Assembly (NCBI RefSeq): GCF_002206625.1
Contig: NZ_NGUP01000003.1
Location: 332,968 to 396,967, forward strand
Source: Polynucleobacter campilacus
GTDB taxonomy: Bacteria > Pseudomonadota > Gammaproteobacteria > Burkholderiales > Burkholderiaceae
Direction: 5' to 3'
DNA: 64,000 nt
This document shows, piece after piece, positions 46,802 to 56,409 of the stretch. Below the pieces are notes generated by a model, which saw nothing but the letters and a program-made list of their open reading frames with translations, made no database searches and was not told where the DNA came from. Position 1 is the first letter of the stretch, and each line of letters starts with the position of its first letter. Position numbers and translations under genes: made by a program.

Positions 46802-47536
46802 ATGATCTACTTGCGCTCTACTCTCTTTGCTTTATTTCTTCTCATCTTTACCCCGATTTGGTCAGTGTTATGTATGCTGGCATTTCCTTTTTTGAGCTCA
46901 GAAAACCGGTATAGCTTTATCGGACTTTGGAACAAAGTAGTCATTTGGCTTTTGTGGCATCTATGCGGTATCCATTATGAAATTCGAGGTATGGAGCATA
47001 TGCGTGCAGTACTAGATCAACCGGTCGTCATCCTTAGCAAACACCAATCTGCTTACGAAACGATTGCCTATATTGCCCTTCTACCTAAACAGCTTTGCTT
47101 CGTATTTAAACGTGAGCTGCTTTGGATTCCATTTTTTGGCTGGGCCTTAGCTTTGCTGAAGATGATTCACATTAATCGCGCAAATAAACAAACAGCAGCG
47201 CTATCAGTTGCTAGCCAGGGTCGTAAACGCCTGAGCGAAGGTAAGTGGATCATGCTTTTCCCAGAGGGCACCAGAACACCTAGAGGCTCAACTAAACCTT
47301 ATCGTAAAGGTGGTGCGCGTCTTGCAAGCGCCACAGGTGCTCTAGTCATACCCATTGCACACAATGCTGGTAATTTCTGGCCTAAAAATAGCTTTTTAAA
47401 GCGTCCTGGCACAGTGATCTTTTCGATTGGCCAAGCGATTATTTCTGAAGGTAAATCAGGTGAAGAATTACAACAAGAAGTTGAGGGTTGGATCGAATCT
47501 GAAATGCGAGTAATTGATCCAAGCGCCTATAAATAA
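46802..47536 (+). CDS. plsC: 1-acyl-sn-glycerol-3-phosphate acyltransferase
   Basis: A 244-residue membrane-bound enzyme that makes phosphatidic acid. An N-terminal hydrophobic region (about 5-30, 50-58) anchors it. Block I is K-H-Q-S-A-Y-E (HX4E in place of HX4D, usual in the betaproteobacterial group), and block III is F-P-E-G-T-R near 152. It converges with rsmA, with 6 bp between stops. Confidence 0.93.
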   Translation: MIYLRSTLFALFLLIFTPIWSVLCMLAFPFLSSENRYSFIGLWNKVVIWLLWHLCGIHYEIRGMEHMRAVLDQPVVILSKHQSAYETIAYIALLPKQLCFVFKRELLWIPFFGWALALLKMIHINRANKQTAALSVASQGRKRLSEGKWIMLFPEGTRTPRGSTKPYRKGGARLASATGALVIPIAHNAGNFWPKNSFLKRPGTVIFSIGQAIISEGKSGEELQQEVEGWIESEMRVIDPSAYK

Positions 47537-47542
47537 GATTGC

Positions 47543-48319
47543 TTAAGAGGCTAAAACTTTAGCCCACTCAATATATCGCTCTACAGCAATATCCTGTGCT
47601 CTAGCTTTTAATTCAAGCTCAGTCAAAGCCAGCCTCTCCGAAAACGCTTGCAAATTAGTGCGCAGCATCTTTCTTCTTTGAGAAAAGGCTGCAGCAACTA
47701 CCTGCTCTAAAGCGCTCCACTGAGTATTGCTTAAATTAAAGTCTTTGCGTGGAATCATGCGAACCACCGCAGAGTTCACTTTTGGCTTTGGTTCGAAGGC
47801 CTCAGGTGGTACCTCCAGAACAAGCTCCATATCGTAGCGAGCTTGAAGCATCACAGACAACCTACTGAAATCAGAGCCTCCCGCCTTTGCTACCATCCGT
47901 TCAACCACCTCGGCTTGTAACATAAATATTTGTTCATCAATGTATGAGGCAGCTGAAACAAGGTGGAACAATAATGGCGAAGAAATGTTGTAAGGTAAAT
48001 TACCTACTACCTTACAGAACCCTTTTTTATTAGAGCGATTCTTAGCCCACTCTAGGAAATTAAATTGTAAGGCGTCGCCTTCGATGACGGTTAAGTCGTC
48101 AAGGTTTTGTTGCTTCCAATAAGTCACTAAGTCACGGTCAATTTCTAGAAGATCGAGTTGATCGAGATTTCTGAGTAAAGGTATGGTTAAAGCGCCAAGA
48201 CCGGGGCCAATCTCAATCACATGCATATCTGGGCCAGGATTGATTAAAGCTATGATCGAATAAATAATCCCATCATCCTGCAAAAAATTCTGCCCAAAAC
48301 GTTTGCGCGCACGATGCAT
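47543..48319 (-). CDS. rsmA: 16S rRNA A1518/A1519 dimethyltransferase
   Basis: KsgA/RsmA, 258 residues. The SAM motif is I-E-I-G-P-G-L-G-A-L near 35-44, and the catalytic N-L-P-Y-N-I-S-S is near 108. The start R-K-R-F-G-Q-N-F-L is the family signature. Its ATG lies 3 bp after the pdxA stop. Last gene of lptD-surA-pdxA-rsmA. Confidence 0.96.
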   Translation of the reverse strand: MHRARKRFGQNFLQDDGIIYSIIALINPGPDMHVIEIGPGLGALTIPLLRNLDQLDLLEIDRDLVTYWKQQNLDDLTVIEGDALQFNFLEWAKNRSNKKGFCKVVGNLPYNISSPLLFHLVSAASYIDEQIFMLQAEVVERMVAKAGGSDFSRLSVMLQARYDMELVLEVPPEAFEPKPKVNSAVVRMIPRKDFNLSNTQWSALEQVVAAAFSQRRKMLRTNLQAFSERLALTELELKARAQDIAVERYIEWAKVLAS

Positions 48320-48322
48320 TAC

Positions 48323-49330
48323 TTAGCTGATATTTCTTTTATTGAGAGCGAGTGTATAAGCTAAACGAAGAGCTTCAAGCATGCTGCCAGAATCAGCAAT
48401 GTCTTTTCCAGCAATATCCAATGCGGTTCCATGGTCTACTGAAGTACGAATGATTGGCAAACCTAAAGTGACGTTCACGCCACCGCCAAATGTGACAAAT
48501 TTAAAAGGAGCCAACCCCTGATCGTGATACATCGCTATAAATGCATCAACATGCTCTAGTGCTGCGGCATCAAACATGGTGTCCCCAGGATAAGGCCCAG
48601 AAACCCTAATACCTTGCTGTTTAGCAGCCTCAATTGCAGGCGTAATCATCTCAATTTCTTCGCGCCCCAAATAACCCGATTCTCCAGCATGCGGATTTAA
48701 ACCAGCAACCCGAATCACTGGGCTGGTGATACCAAATTTTGTATGCAGATCTTGGCTTACTATTTGAATCGTTTCAAGCAAAAGCTCGTAACTTAGAGAT
48801 GCAGAAACTTCCTTCAAGGGAAGATGGGTACTTACCAAAGCAACTCTTAAGTCCCTTTGAGACTTAATTCCCAAAAAACCAGCAGGCAATGGAGCACATA
48901 ACATCATGACTACGTGCTTTGTATTGCAGCGCTGCGCTAAATACTCAGTATGTCCAGTAAAAGGAATACCAGCACTATTAATTAGGCTTTTTTGAACTGG
49001 CGCTGTAACCATCGCATCGAAATCCCCATTTAGACAAGCTTCGCTAGCTCGATCAAGAAGATTGAGGACATATTGAGCATTGGCAGGATTTAAAACTCCT
49101 GGGACCATGGGTGAACCAAGTGAACTTGACTCAATCATTAAACGCTCAGGAGTGCTCAGGTTTTTACCTGAAGAATCTTTAAATAAGCTTGTATCGCCTA
49201 ATAAAGTTATCTGTACATCAGGTTGCTCACTCAAAAAATTCTTTGCTGCAGCCAAAGAAACTTCTGGTCCGATACCAGCAGGATCACCAGTAGTGATTAC
49301 TAATTTAACGAAGCGCGGCGTCGGCTGCAT
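48323..49330 (-). CDS. pdxA: 4-hydroxythreonine-4-phosphate dehydrogenase
   Basis: 335 residues. Converts 4-phosphohydroxy-L-threonine toward 3-amino-2-oxopropyl phosphate for pyridoxal phosphate synthesis. T-T-G-D-P-A-G-I-G-P-E is near 13-23, F-T-G-H-T-E-Y-L near 128 and N-P-H-A-G-E-S-G near 212, with metal-ligand His residues. It overlaps the 3' end of surA by 26 bp. Confidence 0.96.
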   Translation of the reverse strand: MQPTPRFVKLVITTGDPAGIGPEVSLAAAKNFLSEQPDVQITLLGDTSLFKDSSGKNLSTPERLMIESSSLGSPMVPGVLNPANAQYVLNLLDRASEACLNGDFDAMVTAPVQKSLINSAGIPFTGHTEYLAQRCNTKHVVMMLCAPLPAGFLGIKSQRDLRVALVSTHLPLKEVSASLSYELLLETIQIVSQDLHTKFGITSPVIRVAGLNPHAGESGYLGREEIEMITPAIEAAKQQGIRVSGPYPGDTMFDAAALEHVDAFIAMYHDQGLAPFKFVTFGGGVNVTLGLPIIRTSVDHGTALDIAGKDIADSGSMLEALRLAYTLALNKRNIS

Positions 49331-50759
49331 CGTCTGTGTTCAAGATTTTTACAGTTGCTGTATCGCGCAATTCACGCACCCAGTCCTGATAAGCTTGTTC
49401 GAATTTTCTTTCACGGATAGCAGCGCGCGCAAATTCTCGCTGTTTTTCTACCGTTAACTGTGCTTCACGACGCTCTAACACCTGAATGAGATGCCAACCA
49501 AATTCAGACCTGACCGGATTACTCACTTCACCTATTTGAAGTCGATTCATCGCCTGCTCAAATTCGGGCACTAAATCGCCGGGGCTCATCCAACCTAAAT
49601 CACCGCCATTTGGAGCCGAGCCATCCTCAGAATATTTTTTAGCGAGCTCCCCAAAATCCGCAGTCTTAGCACGTACTTGATCGCGATAACCTTGCAAGCG
49701 CCTCTCAGCATCTTGATCGGTTAGCCCTGGCCTATTTTTTAACAAAATATGACGTGACATCGTTTGGGTAATTGGAATATTTTGGGGGGTTGTAGACACA
49801 GGCTCTTGCGTTGAGGCTTGCTGAGCAGGGGCTACGCCAATAGCGCGACGGTCTAAAACCTTGAGTACGTGATATCCCGCTGGACTCTTAACAACGCTGC
49901 CTGCAACCTGCCCGCCACCAGTATTTCGGACAGCCTCATAGAATAATTGTGGCAAACGATCAGGGCTGCGATAACCTAAAGCTTGAAATTTAATTTTAGG
50001 ATTTTCTTTTGCGGCAGCAGCGCCGAGTTGCAAAAAGTCTACATCACCTTTTGCATCACGCAGCAAGGCCTCAGCCTGCTTCTTTGCTTCTGCTTGAGCG
50101 CTTGCGCCGGCACCCGCATCGACAGGAATAAAAATCTGAGCAACATCAATTTCTTCTGGACCCCCTTTAACTGGTGGTGCAGAACGTTGGTCGCCTCCAC
50201 CAGCCATTGCCCGCATGCGATCAGCAATGAAATTATCTATCTCAGCATCTGAAATCTTGATCTGAGTGTCTACTGAACGCTCTCGATACCGGCTAACAAT
50301 AATATCTTCACGTAAATTCTGTTTATAACGCTCAAATGATAGTCCCGTAGCAATGACTTTGGACTTGAACTCGGCATAACTCGCTTTATTTTTAGAGGCG
50401 ATATCTCCAATAATTCGATCTAACTCTTTATTCGTGACTATGATGCCTTCTTGCTCGGCATTTTGTAATTGAATTTTTTCAATAATGAGTCGGTCTAAAA
50501 TTAATGATCTTAAATTCGTAGAGTCAGGTAACTTCGTACCCTGCTTCTGAAGCATTACGATTCGATCATCGATTTCCTTGCGGGTGACATAACCTGTATT
50601 TACTACCGCAGCGACGCCATCGATATTGCGAATCTTTTTCTCTGTTGTATTGCCAGTCTTAGCAGAATCTTGGGAGTGGGCAATACCCGAAAATAAAACG
50701 GCACCTAGCAGTAGGACGGTAGTCAGGTTCTGTTTCAAGTGATTCCTACAAAGCATCAT
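49305..50759 (-). CDS. surA: Periplasmic chaperone/peptidyl-prolyl isomerase SurA
   Basis: 484 residues. Sec signal about 1-29 (S-G-I-A-H-S-Q). A SurA N-domain spans about 45-170, and two PPIC parvulin domains cover about 200-305 and 333-435 (S-R-H-I-L-L-K-N-R, D-L-G-W-M-S-P-G-D-L-V-P-E-F, F-G-W-H-L-I-Q-V). It escorts outer-membrane proteins such as LptD, whose gene lies directly upstream and overlaps by 4 bp. Confidence 0.96.
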   Translation of the reverse strand: MMLCRNHLKQNLTTVLLLGAVLFSGIAHSQDSAKTGNTTEKKIRNIDGVAAVVNTGYVTRKEIDDRIVMLQKQGTKLPDSTNLRSLILDRLIIEKIQLQNAEQEGIIVTNKELDRIIGDIASKNKASYAEFKSKVIATGLSFERYKQNLREDIIVSRYRERSVDTQIKISDAEIDNFIADRMRAMAGGGDQRSAPPVKGGPEEIDVAQIFIPVDAGAGASAQAEAKKQAEALLRDAKGDVDFLQLGAAAAKENPKIKFQALGYRSPDRLPQLFYEAVRNTGGGQVAGSVVKSPAGYHVLKVLDRRAIGVAPAQQASTQEPVSTTPQNIPITQTMSRHILLKNRPGLTDQDAERRLQGYRDQVRAKTADFGELAKKYSEDGSAPNGGDLGWMSPGDLVPEFEQAMNRLQIGEVSNPVRSEFGWHLIQVLERREAQLTVEKQREFARAAIRERKFEQAYQDWVRELRDTATVKILNTDDAADAALR

Positions 50760-53278
50760 TGATAGTTCTCATATATTGAAGGGGGTATAGGCTTTGACGT
50801 GGGCATATATCCAGGTACATTTAGCTTCATGATATCAACTGGATTGCTACCGGCACTAGCAAAGCCCCTAAATTCTATTTGGAAGAGCACTTGAGTAGTA
50901 GTTATTTGAGAGGTATTTAGTATTTGTGAGTAGACGCTACGGAATGTCCAGCAATCTCTTGTCCACTCTAAACCAATCAAAGTATTTAAAGTTTTAGTCG
51001 TCAAGGCATCATAACCCCAGCGACCCAATACAGATAGTTCGCGCGAGAGTGGCCATTGTCCAGAGATGTTGTACTGATCAGTGGTAGTTGCAGATGGGGT
51101 AAAGAGTTGATTGTTTTGCACTGATGCTTGGACTGGCGGCGACCACACATTACGGTATCCAAAATTCAGGCTTCGGCCAGGGGTAGGCCTCCAGCTTCCT
51201 CCCACTGTAGTTTGTACTAAGCGATTAAGCTGAGTGTTGTACTGACCAAACATATCAGCGCTAAAATTTCCAAGTAAACGTACTGAGGCAGAACCCAAAG
51301 TATCGGAATAAGTTGAGGGATTAACAATATTGCCGTTTAAACCTACTTTCTGGCCAGTAAATTGTTGCTGCTGTGCCAGAGTTACGCTGGCTCTCTCGGC
51401 ACCCGTATTGGCCTCGATCATTCTGCTAGTCATGCCCAAGGTTGCTGCATTTCTGTCAGCAATACGATCATTACCAACAAATGAATTTTCAGCAAAAATT
51501 TGAGATACGCCAAAACCGGCATCGGCAGTATCAAAAATTGGTGTCTGCGCCTGACTTTGATATGGCGTATAGACATAAAAAGCCCTTGGCTCCATTGTCA
51601 GCAACATATCGCGCCCAAAGAATCCTTTCAGCTCGGCAGCATCCCTCTCAAACGCCATACCCGAGTCCAAGCTAAATGTTGGAATGGTGAAGCCTTGAAC
51701 TGGGGCCACCCCAAGAGTATTAAATGGAGTTGCGTTATAGCTATTTGATTGAAAGCTCACCTTGGGCGTAAGGTAATAACCTGGCGTAACTTGGGGCAAA
51801 GCCATTGCACCCTTCACTACCGTTCTATCGGCCTGACTATAAACACCTGGAGCTGTAGCAGCTAGATGTCCCTGAATGTTATAGGCGAAGCGCGTAAAGT
51901 CAGTAGAAAAAGTTGTTGTCGGTCCAGTCGGTAAAGTTAAATATTTATCGTTTGCACTTGCAGAAACTGGAGTTAAGCGATTGTTATATGTAGCTGTAAC
52001 ATTTGGCAAAACGTTATAAGGCGACTGAACAGTAACAGTAGGATCTGGTTGAAGAGTTTGAAATGTCATTGCTCTAGCTGACACATTCCAATTACTCAAA
52101 CTACCTGTAAGGCCCTTTGTTGTTCCAACCTCTTGGCGGAATTGATTGGTGACAACCCCTGCTAGACTTTGTGAAAAATGCGTAGGATATAAGTTATCCG
52201 AAACTCTAGACATATTTGCATAACCCGTCCATGAGCCAGGCAAGGGCGCTCCGCCCGGTCCAACTCCTCCGGTAAATGCTTGTCGTTGCTGCCAGTCGTA
52301 TTTCCATCGATCAGTGCCAGTTTGTTTGTCATATGGCAAAAACTCGCCACCGAGAGTCCCAGCGTATTTTGTATCTAAGAAACGGTATTGCGCACCCAAC
52401 ATCGTCCCCCGATGGTTCATGTAACGAGGCAATAAAAGTAAGTCGCGATTTGGTGCAATATTGACGTAATAAGGCTGGGTAATATCCAAACCATTGTTCG
52501 AGTTATAACCAGCAACTGGAGCAAGAAGCCCTGAACGACGTTGACCTCCTGTCGGAGCGGTGAAGTAGGGAGTGTAGGCAATCGGTACATCAAAGAATCG
52601 CATCACTCCGTGTGTACCAACCATTTCTTTTTGCTCGTTATCGATTTCTAGATTGCTGACCGTGAAATACCAGTCCATATTTTCTGGAGTACAGGTTGTA
52701 TAAGTTGCTTTATCAAAGACAAAAATGTCAGGACTATCAATCGTTAATTTTTTTGCTTTGCCACTTCCGCGACTATCACGCAGTTCATAAGTAGGCGTCT
52801 CCATGAAACCTTCACGTGCATCGACTTTAAATTGTCCGCTAGGTCCCTTAAAGACAACGTTCCCTTTAGAAAGTTCTGCGTTACCGCTTAAATTGGCAAT
52901 ATCGGTGTCAGGGTCATAGGTAATTTCATCTGCTTTAAGAACTGCACCATTGCGACGAATCTGCGCACGACCTTTCAAATGCATATCACGATCCACTACA
53001 CCATCAATTACATCGCTAGAGGTAAAGGTCAATGATTTACCATCTTCAATTGGCTGACCAACTCGTAACTGATCATCCAACTTCAATATGGTCACGTTGC
53101 CACGGTCTGGTAATAAAACAGTATTGGGATTTGACTGCGAAACTGGGGGTAATGGGGTAGGCGCCTGCGCCCGAATCGGGAGTGCGAGTTGCAGCAATAT
53201 CACCCCCATGATGATGCGCAGGGTTATAGCCAAAAAAAGAGGGGCGCAAAGGCCAGCGCGACGGCGATAATGACTCAT
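50756..53278 (-). CDS. lptD: LPS assembly outer-membrane protein LptD
   Basis: 840 residues. N-terminal signal (to about 38, I-R-A-Q-A), an OstA/LptA-like jellyroll (about 60-190), then the C-terminal beta-barrel that delivers LPS to the outer leaflet with LptE. The mature protein has only two cysteines, C196 and C776, so it can form a single N-domain-to-barrel disulfide, where E. coli has four. The start at 53278 is 33 bp from the amgK start on the other strand; an inner ATG at 53209 would also give a signal peptide. First gene of the operon. Confidence 0.95.
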   Translation of the reverse strand: MSHYRRRAGLCAPLFLAITLRIIMGVILLQLALPIRAQAPTPLPPVSQSNPNTVLLPDRGNVTILKLDDQLRVGQPIEDGKSLTFTSSDVIDGVVDRDMHLKGRAQIRRNGAVLKADEITYDPDTDIANLSGNAELSKGNVVFKGPSGQFKVDAREGFMETPTYELRDSRGSGKAKKLTIDSPDIFVFDKATYTTCTPENMDWYFTVSNLEIDNEQKEMVGTHGVMRFFDVPIAYTPYFTAPTGGQRRSGLLAPVAGYNSNNGLDITQPYYVNIAPNRDLLLLPRYMNHRGTMLGAQYRFLDTKYAGTLGGEFLPYDKQTGTDRWKYDWQQRQAFTGGVGPGGAPLPGSWTGYANMSRVSDNLYPTHFSQSLAGVVTNQFRQEVGTTKGLTGSLSNWNVSARAMTFQTLQPDPTVTVQSPYNVLPNVTATYNNRLTPVSASANDKYLTLPTGPTTTFSTDFTRFAYNIQGHLAATAPGVYSQADRTVVKGAMALPQVTPGYYLTPKVSFQSNSYNATPFNTLGVAPVQGFTIPTFSLDSGMAFERDAAELKGFFGRDMLLTMEPRAFYVYTPYQSQAQTPIFDTADAGFGVSQIFAENSFVGNDRIADRNAATLGMTSRMIEANTGAERASVTLAQQQQFTGQKVGLNGNIVNPSTYSDTLGSASVRLLGNFSADMFGQYNTQLNRLVQTTVGGSWRPTPGRSLNFGYRNVWSPPVQASVQNNQLFTPSATTTDQYNISGQWPLSRELSVLGRWGYDALTTKTLNTLIGLEWTRDCWTFRSVYSQILNTSQITTTQVLFQIEFRGFASAGSNPVDIMKLNVPGYMPTSKPIPPSIYENYQ

Positions 53279-53311
53279 GGATCCAGACCAGCCTTATTAT
53301 ACGAATCGACC

Positions 53312-54316
53312 ATGACTGACTCTCGCCTAGACACCCTCCGAAACTGGCTAAAAGCCCTAGACCCTAGCTGGCAGTTAGATCTTGACACTTTGGCTCCAGC
53401 CTCAGCAGATGCCAGCTTTAGACGGTATTTCCGAATTCAGTCCCAAAAGCACAATTGTGGGACTTTAATTGTGATGGACGCGCCTCCTCAGCACGAACCT
53501 TTGGATACTTTTATTCAGGTCGATTTATTACTCTCTTCTGCAGGGTTAAATGTTCCAAAAATCCTCGAACAAAATGTTGCACAGGGCTTTCTTTTATTAA
53601 ATGATTTGGGCACCAAGACCTATCTAGCAGAACTCAATAGTGAAACCGCAGATCACCTCTACAAAGATGCAACTCATGCTTTAGTTCAAATGCAATTAGC
53701 TAGCAAGCCGAATGTACTGCCAAATTATGATGAAGCGCTATTGCAAAGAGAGCTTGATTTATTTCCTGAATGGTATTTAAGGAAACATCTCCATATTCAA
53801 TTAAATGATCTTCAGCAAACCCAGCTTCGTGAAGCTTTTGAGTTGATTATTGAAAATAATCTAGCGCAAGTAAAAGTCTACGTTCATCGTGACTACCATT
53901 CACGAAATTTAATGGTGACCGAAAAAAATAATCCAGGCGTGATCGATTTTCAAGACGCCGTTTATGGTCCCATTACTTATGATGCCTCCTCCTTATGGCG
54001 AGATGCTTATATAGCCTGGCCTGAAGAGCGTGTCATCGATTGGGTTATTAAATTCTGGGAAGAGGGTCACAAAGTTGGCCTCCCAATGCCAAATGATTTC
54101 GGGCAGTTCTATCGTGATTTTGAGTGGATGGGCTTGCAACGTCATCTGAAGGTCCTTGGTATCTTTGCAAGGCTGTTTCATCGCGATGGTAAAGATGGTT
54201 ATCTCAAAGATATCCCTTTAGTTTTAGAGTACGCTATTGCGACTGCAAATCGTTACATTGAGTTAAAACCCTTGGCGCGCATTTTGGAGTCAACCCGCCA
54301 AAGTAAAGAATCATAA
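53312..54316 (+). CDS. amgK: N-acetylmuramate/N-acetylglucosamine kinase
   Basis: 334 residues from the ATG at 53312, which gives the usual M-T-D-S-R-L-D-T-L-R start. The longer frame to 53189 runs back into lptD and is not supported. Aminoglycoside-phosphotransferase fold: catalytic loop V-H-R-D-Y-H-S-R-N-L-M and the metal-binding I-D-F-Q-D-A near 210-218. AmgK phosphorylates the anomeric carbon of recycled MurNAc/GlcNAc. It is followed 10 bp later by murU, as in Pseudomonas putida, where the pair gives a fosfomycin-insensitive route to UDP-MurNAc. Confidence 0.93.
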   Translation: MTDSRLDTLRNWLKALDPSWQLDLDTLAPASADASFRRYFRIQSQKHNCGTLIVMDAPPQHEPLDTFIQVDLLLSSAGLNVPKILEQNVAQGFLLLNDLGTKTYLAELNSETADHLYKDATHALVQMQLASKPNVLPNYDEALLQRELDLFPEWYLRKHLHIQLNDLQQTQLREAFELIIENNLAQVKVYVHRDYHSRNLMVTEKNNPGVIDFQDAVYGPITYDASSLWRDAYIAWPEERVIDWVIKFWEEGHKVGLPMPNDFGQFYRDFEWMGLQRHLKVLGIFARLFHRDGKDGYLKDIPLVLEYAIATANRYIELKPLARILESTRQSKES

Positions 54317-54326
54317 GTAAAAAGTA

Positions 54327-55043
54327 ATGGACAAGCAAAATTCTCTTCCTTGCTTTCTCCTGGCTGCCGGTAGAGGCGAGCGGATGCGCCCACTTACTGA
54401 TAACTTACCGAAACCCTTACTCACAATTCAAAATAAGTCCTTACTAGCATGGCATCTTGAAGCCCTTGCTCAGTCAGGCATCCAAAAGGTTGTAATTAAT
54501 CATGCTTGGCTTGGTAAAAAAATTGAAGAGAGCCTGGGAGATGGCCATCAATTTGGCCTCAGTATTAAGTACTCCCCAGAAGCAAGCGCTCTAGAAACTG
54601 CAGGAGGGATCCGTCAAGCACTCCCCCTACTTTCCCCGGAAGACTATTTTCTGGTGATCAATGGCGATGTATTTGCCCCAAATCTAGCAATCAAGTCTCT
54701 TTTGGAAGAGGCCTCAAAGCTTCAAAATAGTCCCAAGAAAGTATTGGCACACCTTTTAATGGTTCCAAACCCAGTTCAACATCCAAATGGTGACTTCTAC
54801 CTCAAAGACTCCATAGTCAGTAGTGACACATCAGCAGGAGCAGAAAAACTGACTTTTTCAGGGATTGGCATCTACCATAAAGACCTTTTCAGAGAATTAA
54901 AAATGGGCGTCCCAGCCAAACTGGCGCCCCTACTCATCCAAGCCATGGAACAAAATAAGGTGTCTGGTGAAAAATATACCGGTCCGTGGCACGATGTAGG
55001 AACTCCACAACGCTTACAAGAGCTCAATGCAGCTTATGAATAA
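54327..55043 (+). CDS. murU: N-acetylmuramate-1-phosphate uridylyltransferase
   Basis: 238 residues, nucleotidyltransferase fold. Motif A-A-G-R-G-E-R-M-R-P-L-T near 13-24, P-K-P-L-L near 29 and the metal Asp in N-G-D-V-F-A near 111. It uses UTP to make UDP-MurNAc from the AmgK product. Neighbour amgK supports this over a generic sugar nucleotidyltransferase. Its end overlaps pepP by 17 bp. Confidence 0.92.
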   Translation: MDKQNSLPCFLLAAGRGERMRPLTDNLPKPLLTIQNKSLLAWHLEALAQSGIQKVVINHAWLGKKIEESLGDGHQFGLSIKYSPEASALETAGGIRQALPLLSPEDYFLVINGDVFAPNLAIKSLLEEASKLQNSPKKVLAHLLMVPNPVQHPNGDFYLKDSIVSSDTSAGAEKLTFSGIGIYHKDLFRELKMGVPAKLAPLLIQAMEQNKVSGEKYTGPWHDVGTPQRLQELNAAYE

Positions 55044-56400
55044 CAAGATCTATCAAAAACGCAGAAATACTCTAGCAAGACAAATCCACGCTAAGTCTGG
55101 TGGTGGTATTGCTGTTATTTCTACTGCACCTGAGCTAGCACGTAATCGCGATAGCGAATTTCCTTATCGCCATGACAGTGATTTCTTTTACTTAACCGGC
55201 TTTGAAGAGCCGGGAGCAACCTTAGTTATGGAAGTCAACTGTAGCGGTAAAGACTACAAGCTTCAATCGCACTTATTTTGCAGACCAAAAGATACTGAAC
55301 GAGAAATTTGGGATGGAATTCGTCTCGGACCTGATGCTGCACCTGCCGTGCTTGGTGTTGAGTTCGCATATAGCAACCAAGAACTTGATCATAAGTTAGG
55401 TGAACTGTTAGCTGATCAAGATGCGGTTTATATCCGTTTAGCAGAAAGCGCAGAAGCAGATCGGCGCTTACGTCACTGGATGAAGAAGGTTCGCGGACAA
55501 GCGCGCGCTGGTATTAATCCACCTTCAGAGTTCCATGATGTAGAAGCACTGATTCATGAGATGCGCCTCTTCAAAGATGCACATGAGGTTGAAACTATGC
55601 GCCGTGCCGCAGCCATCTCTGCGCGGGCCCATATTCGGGCTATGCAAGCGTGCAAACCTGGCTTGCGCGAATATCAACTTGAAGCAGAATTGCTCCATGA
55701 GTTCCGCAATAGCGGCGCACAAAGTGTTGCCTATAACAGCATTGTTGCTGGAGGTGCAAACTCATGCATCCTGCACTACCGAGCTGGATCAACCGAATTA
55801 CGCAGTGGTGAACTTTGCTTAATTGATGCAGGCTGTGAACTCGATGGATATGCATCTGATATCACCCGCACTTTTCCAGTGAATGGCAAATTTACAGGTC
55901 CTCAGCGCGCACTCTACGACATCACCCTCGCTGCACAAGAAGTAGCAGTTGCAATGACCAAGCCAGGAAACACGTTTATGCAGCCCCACGAGGCGGCACT
56001 TAAAGTGCTCACCCAAGGTCTGCTAGATGAAAAGCTGCTCAAACTTTCTGAGTTGGGCTCGCTTGAGAATGCCATCGAGACTGGTGCTTATCGCCGCTTC
56101 TACATGCACCGCACCTCCCACTGGCTGGGTATGGATGTACATGATGTTGGCTCTTATCGCGAACAAAGTAATAGTTCCTCCAAAGAAGAGAAGCCTTGGC
56201 GCATTCTCAAAAATGGGATGGTCATCACGATTGAGCCTGGCTTATATGTAAGACCTGCGGATGATATTGATGAGGCTTTCTGGAATATTGGTATTCGTAT
56301 TGAGGATGACGCAGTGATTAATGATTCTGGCTGCGAATTAATCTCTCGTGGAGCACCAGTCAAGGCTGATGAAATCGAAGCCATTATGAAGAACGCCTAA
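55027..56400 (+). CDS. pepP: Xaa-Pro aminopeptidase
   Basis: 457 residues, M24 peptidase that removes N-terminal residues before proline. The start at 55027 has AAGAG at a good distance; ATG 55036 is also possible. N-terminal aminopeptidase-P domain: F-P-Y-R-H-D-S-D-F-F-Y-L-T-G. Metal ligands: D-A-G-C-E and S-D-I-T-R-T-F, then H-W-L-G-M-D-V-H and I-E-P-G-L-Y. Usual cytoplasmic enzyme. Confidence 0.95.
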   Translation: MQLMNNKIYQKRRNTLARQIHAKSGGGIAVISTAPELARNRDSEFPYRHDSDFFYLTGFEEPGATLVMEVNCSGKDYKLQSHLFCRPKDTEREIWDGIRLGPDAAPAVLGVEFAYSNQELDHKLGELLADQDAVYIRLAESAEADRRLRHWMKKVRGQARAGINPPSEFHDVEALIHEMRLFKDAHEVETMRRAAAISARAHIRAMQACKPGLREYQLEAELLHEFRNSGAQSVAYNSIVAGGANSCILHYRAGSTELRSGELCLIDAGCELDGYASDITRTFPVNGKFTGPQRALYDITLAAQEVAVAMTKPGNTFMQPHEAALKVLTQGLLDEKLLKLSELGSLENAIETGAYRRFYMHRTSHWLGMDVHDVGSYREQSNSSSKEEKPWRILKNGMVITIEPGLYVRPADDIDEAFWNIGIRIEDDAVINDSGCELISRGAPVKADEIEAIMKNA

Positions 56401-56409
56401 ATTCAAATC

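Noticed and set aside
53189..53311. N-terminal extension of AmgK
   Set aside because: It lies antisense to the lptD signal peptide; the family start begins at the ATG 53312.
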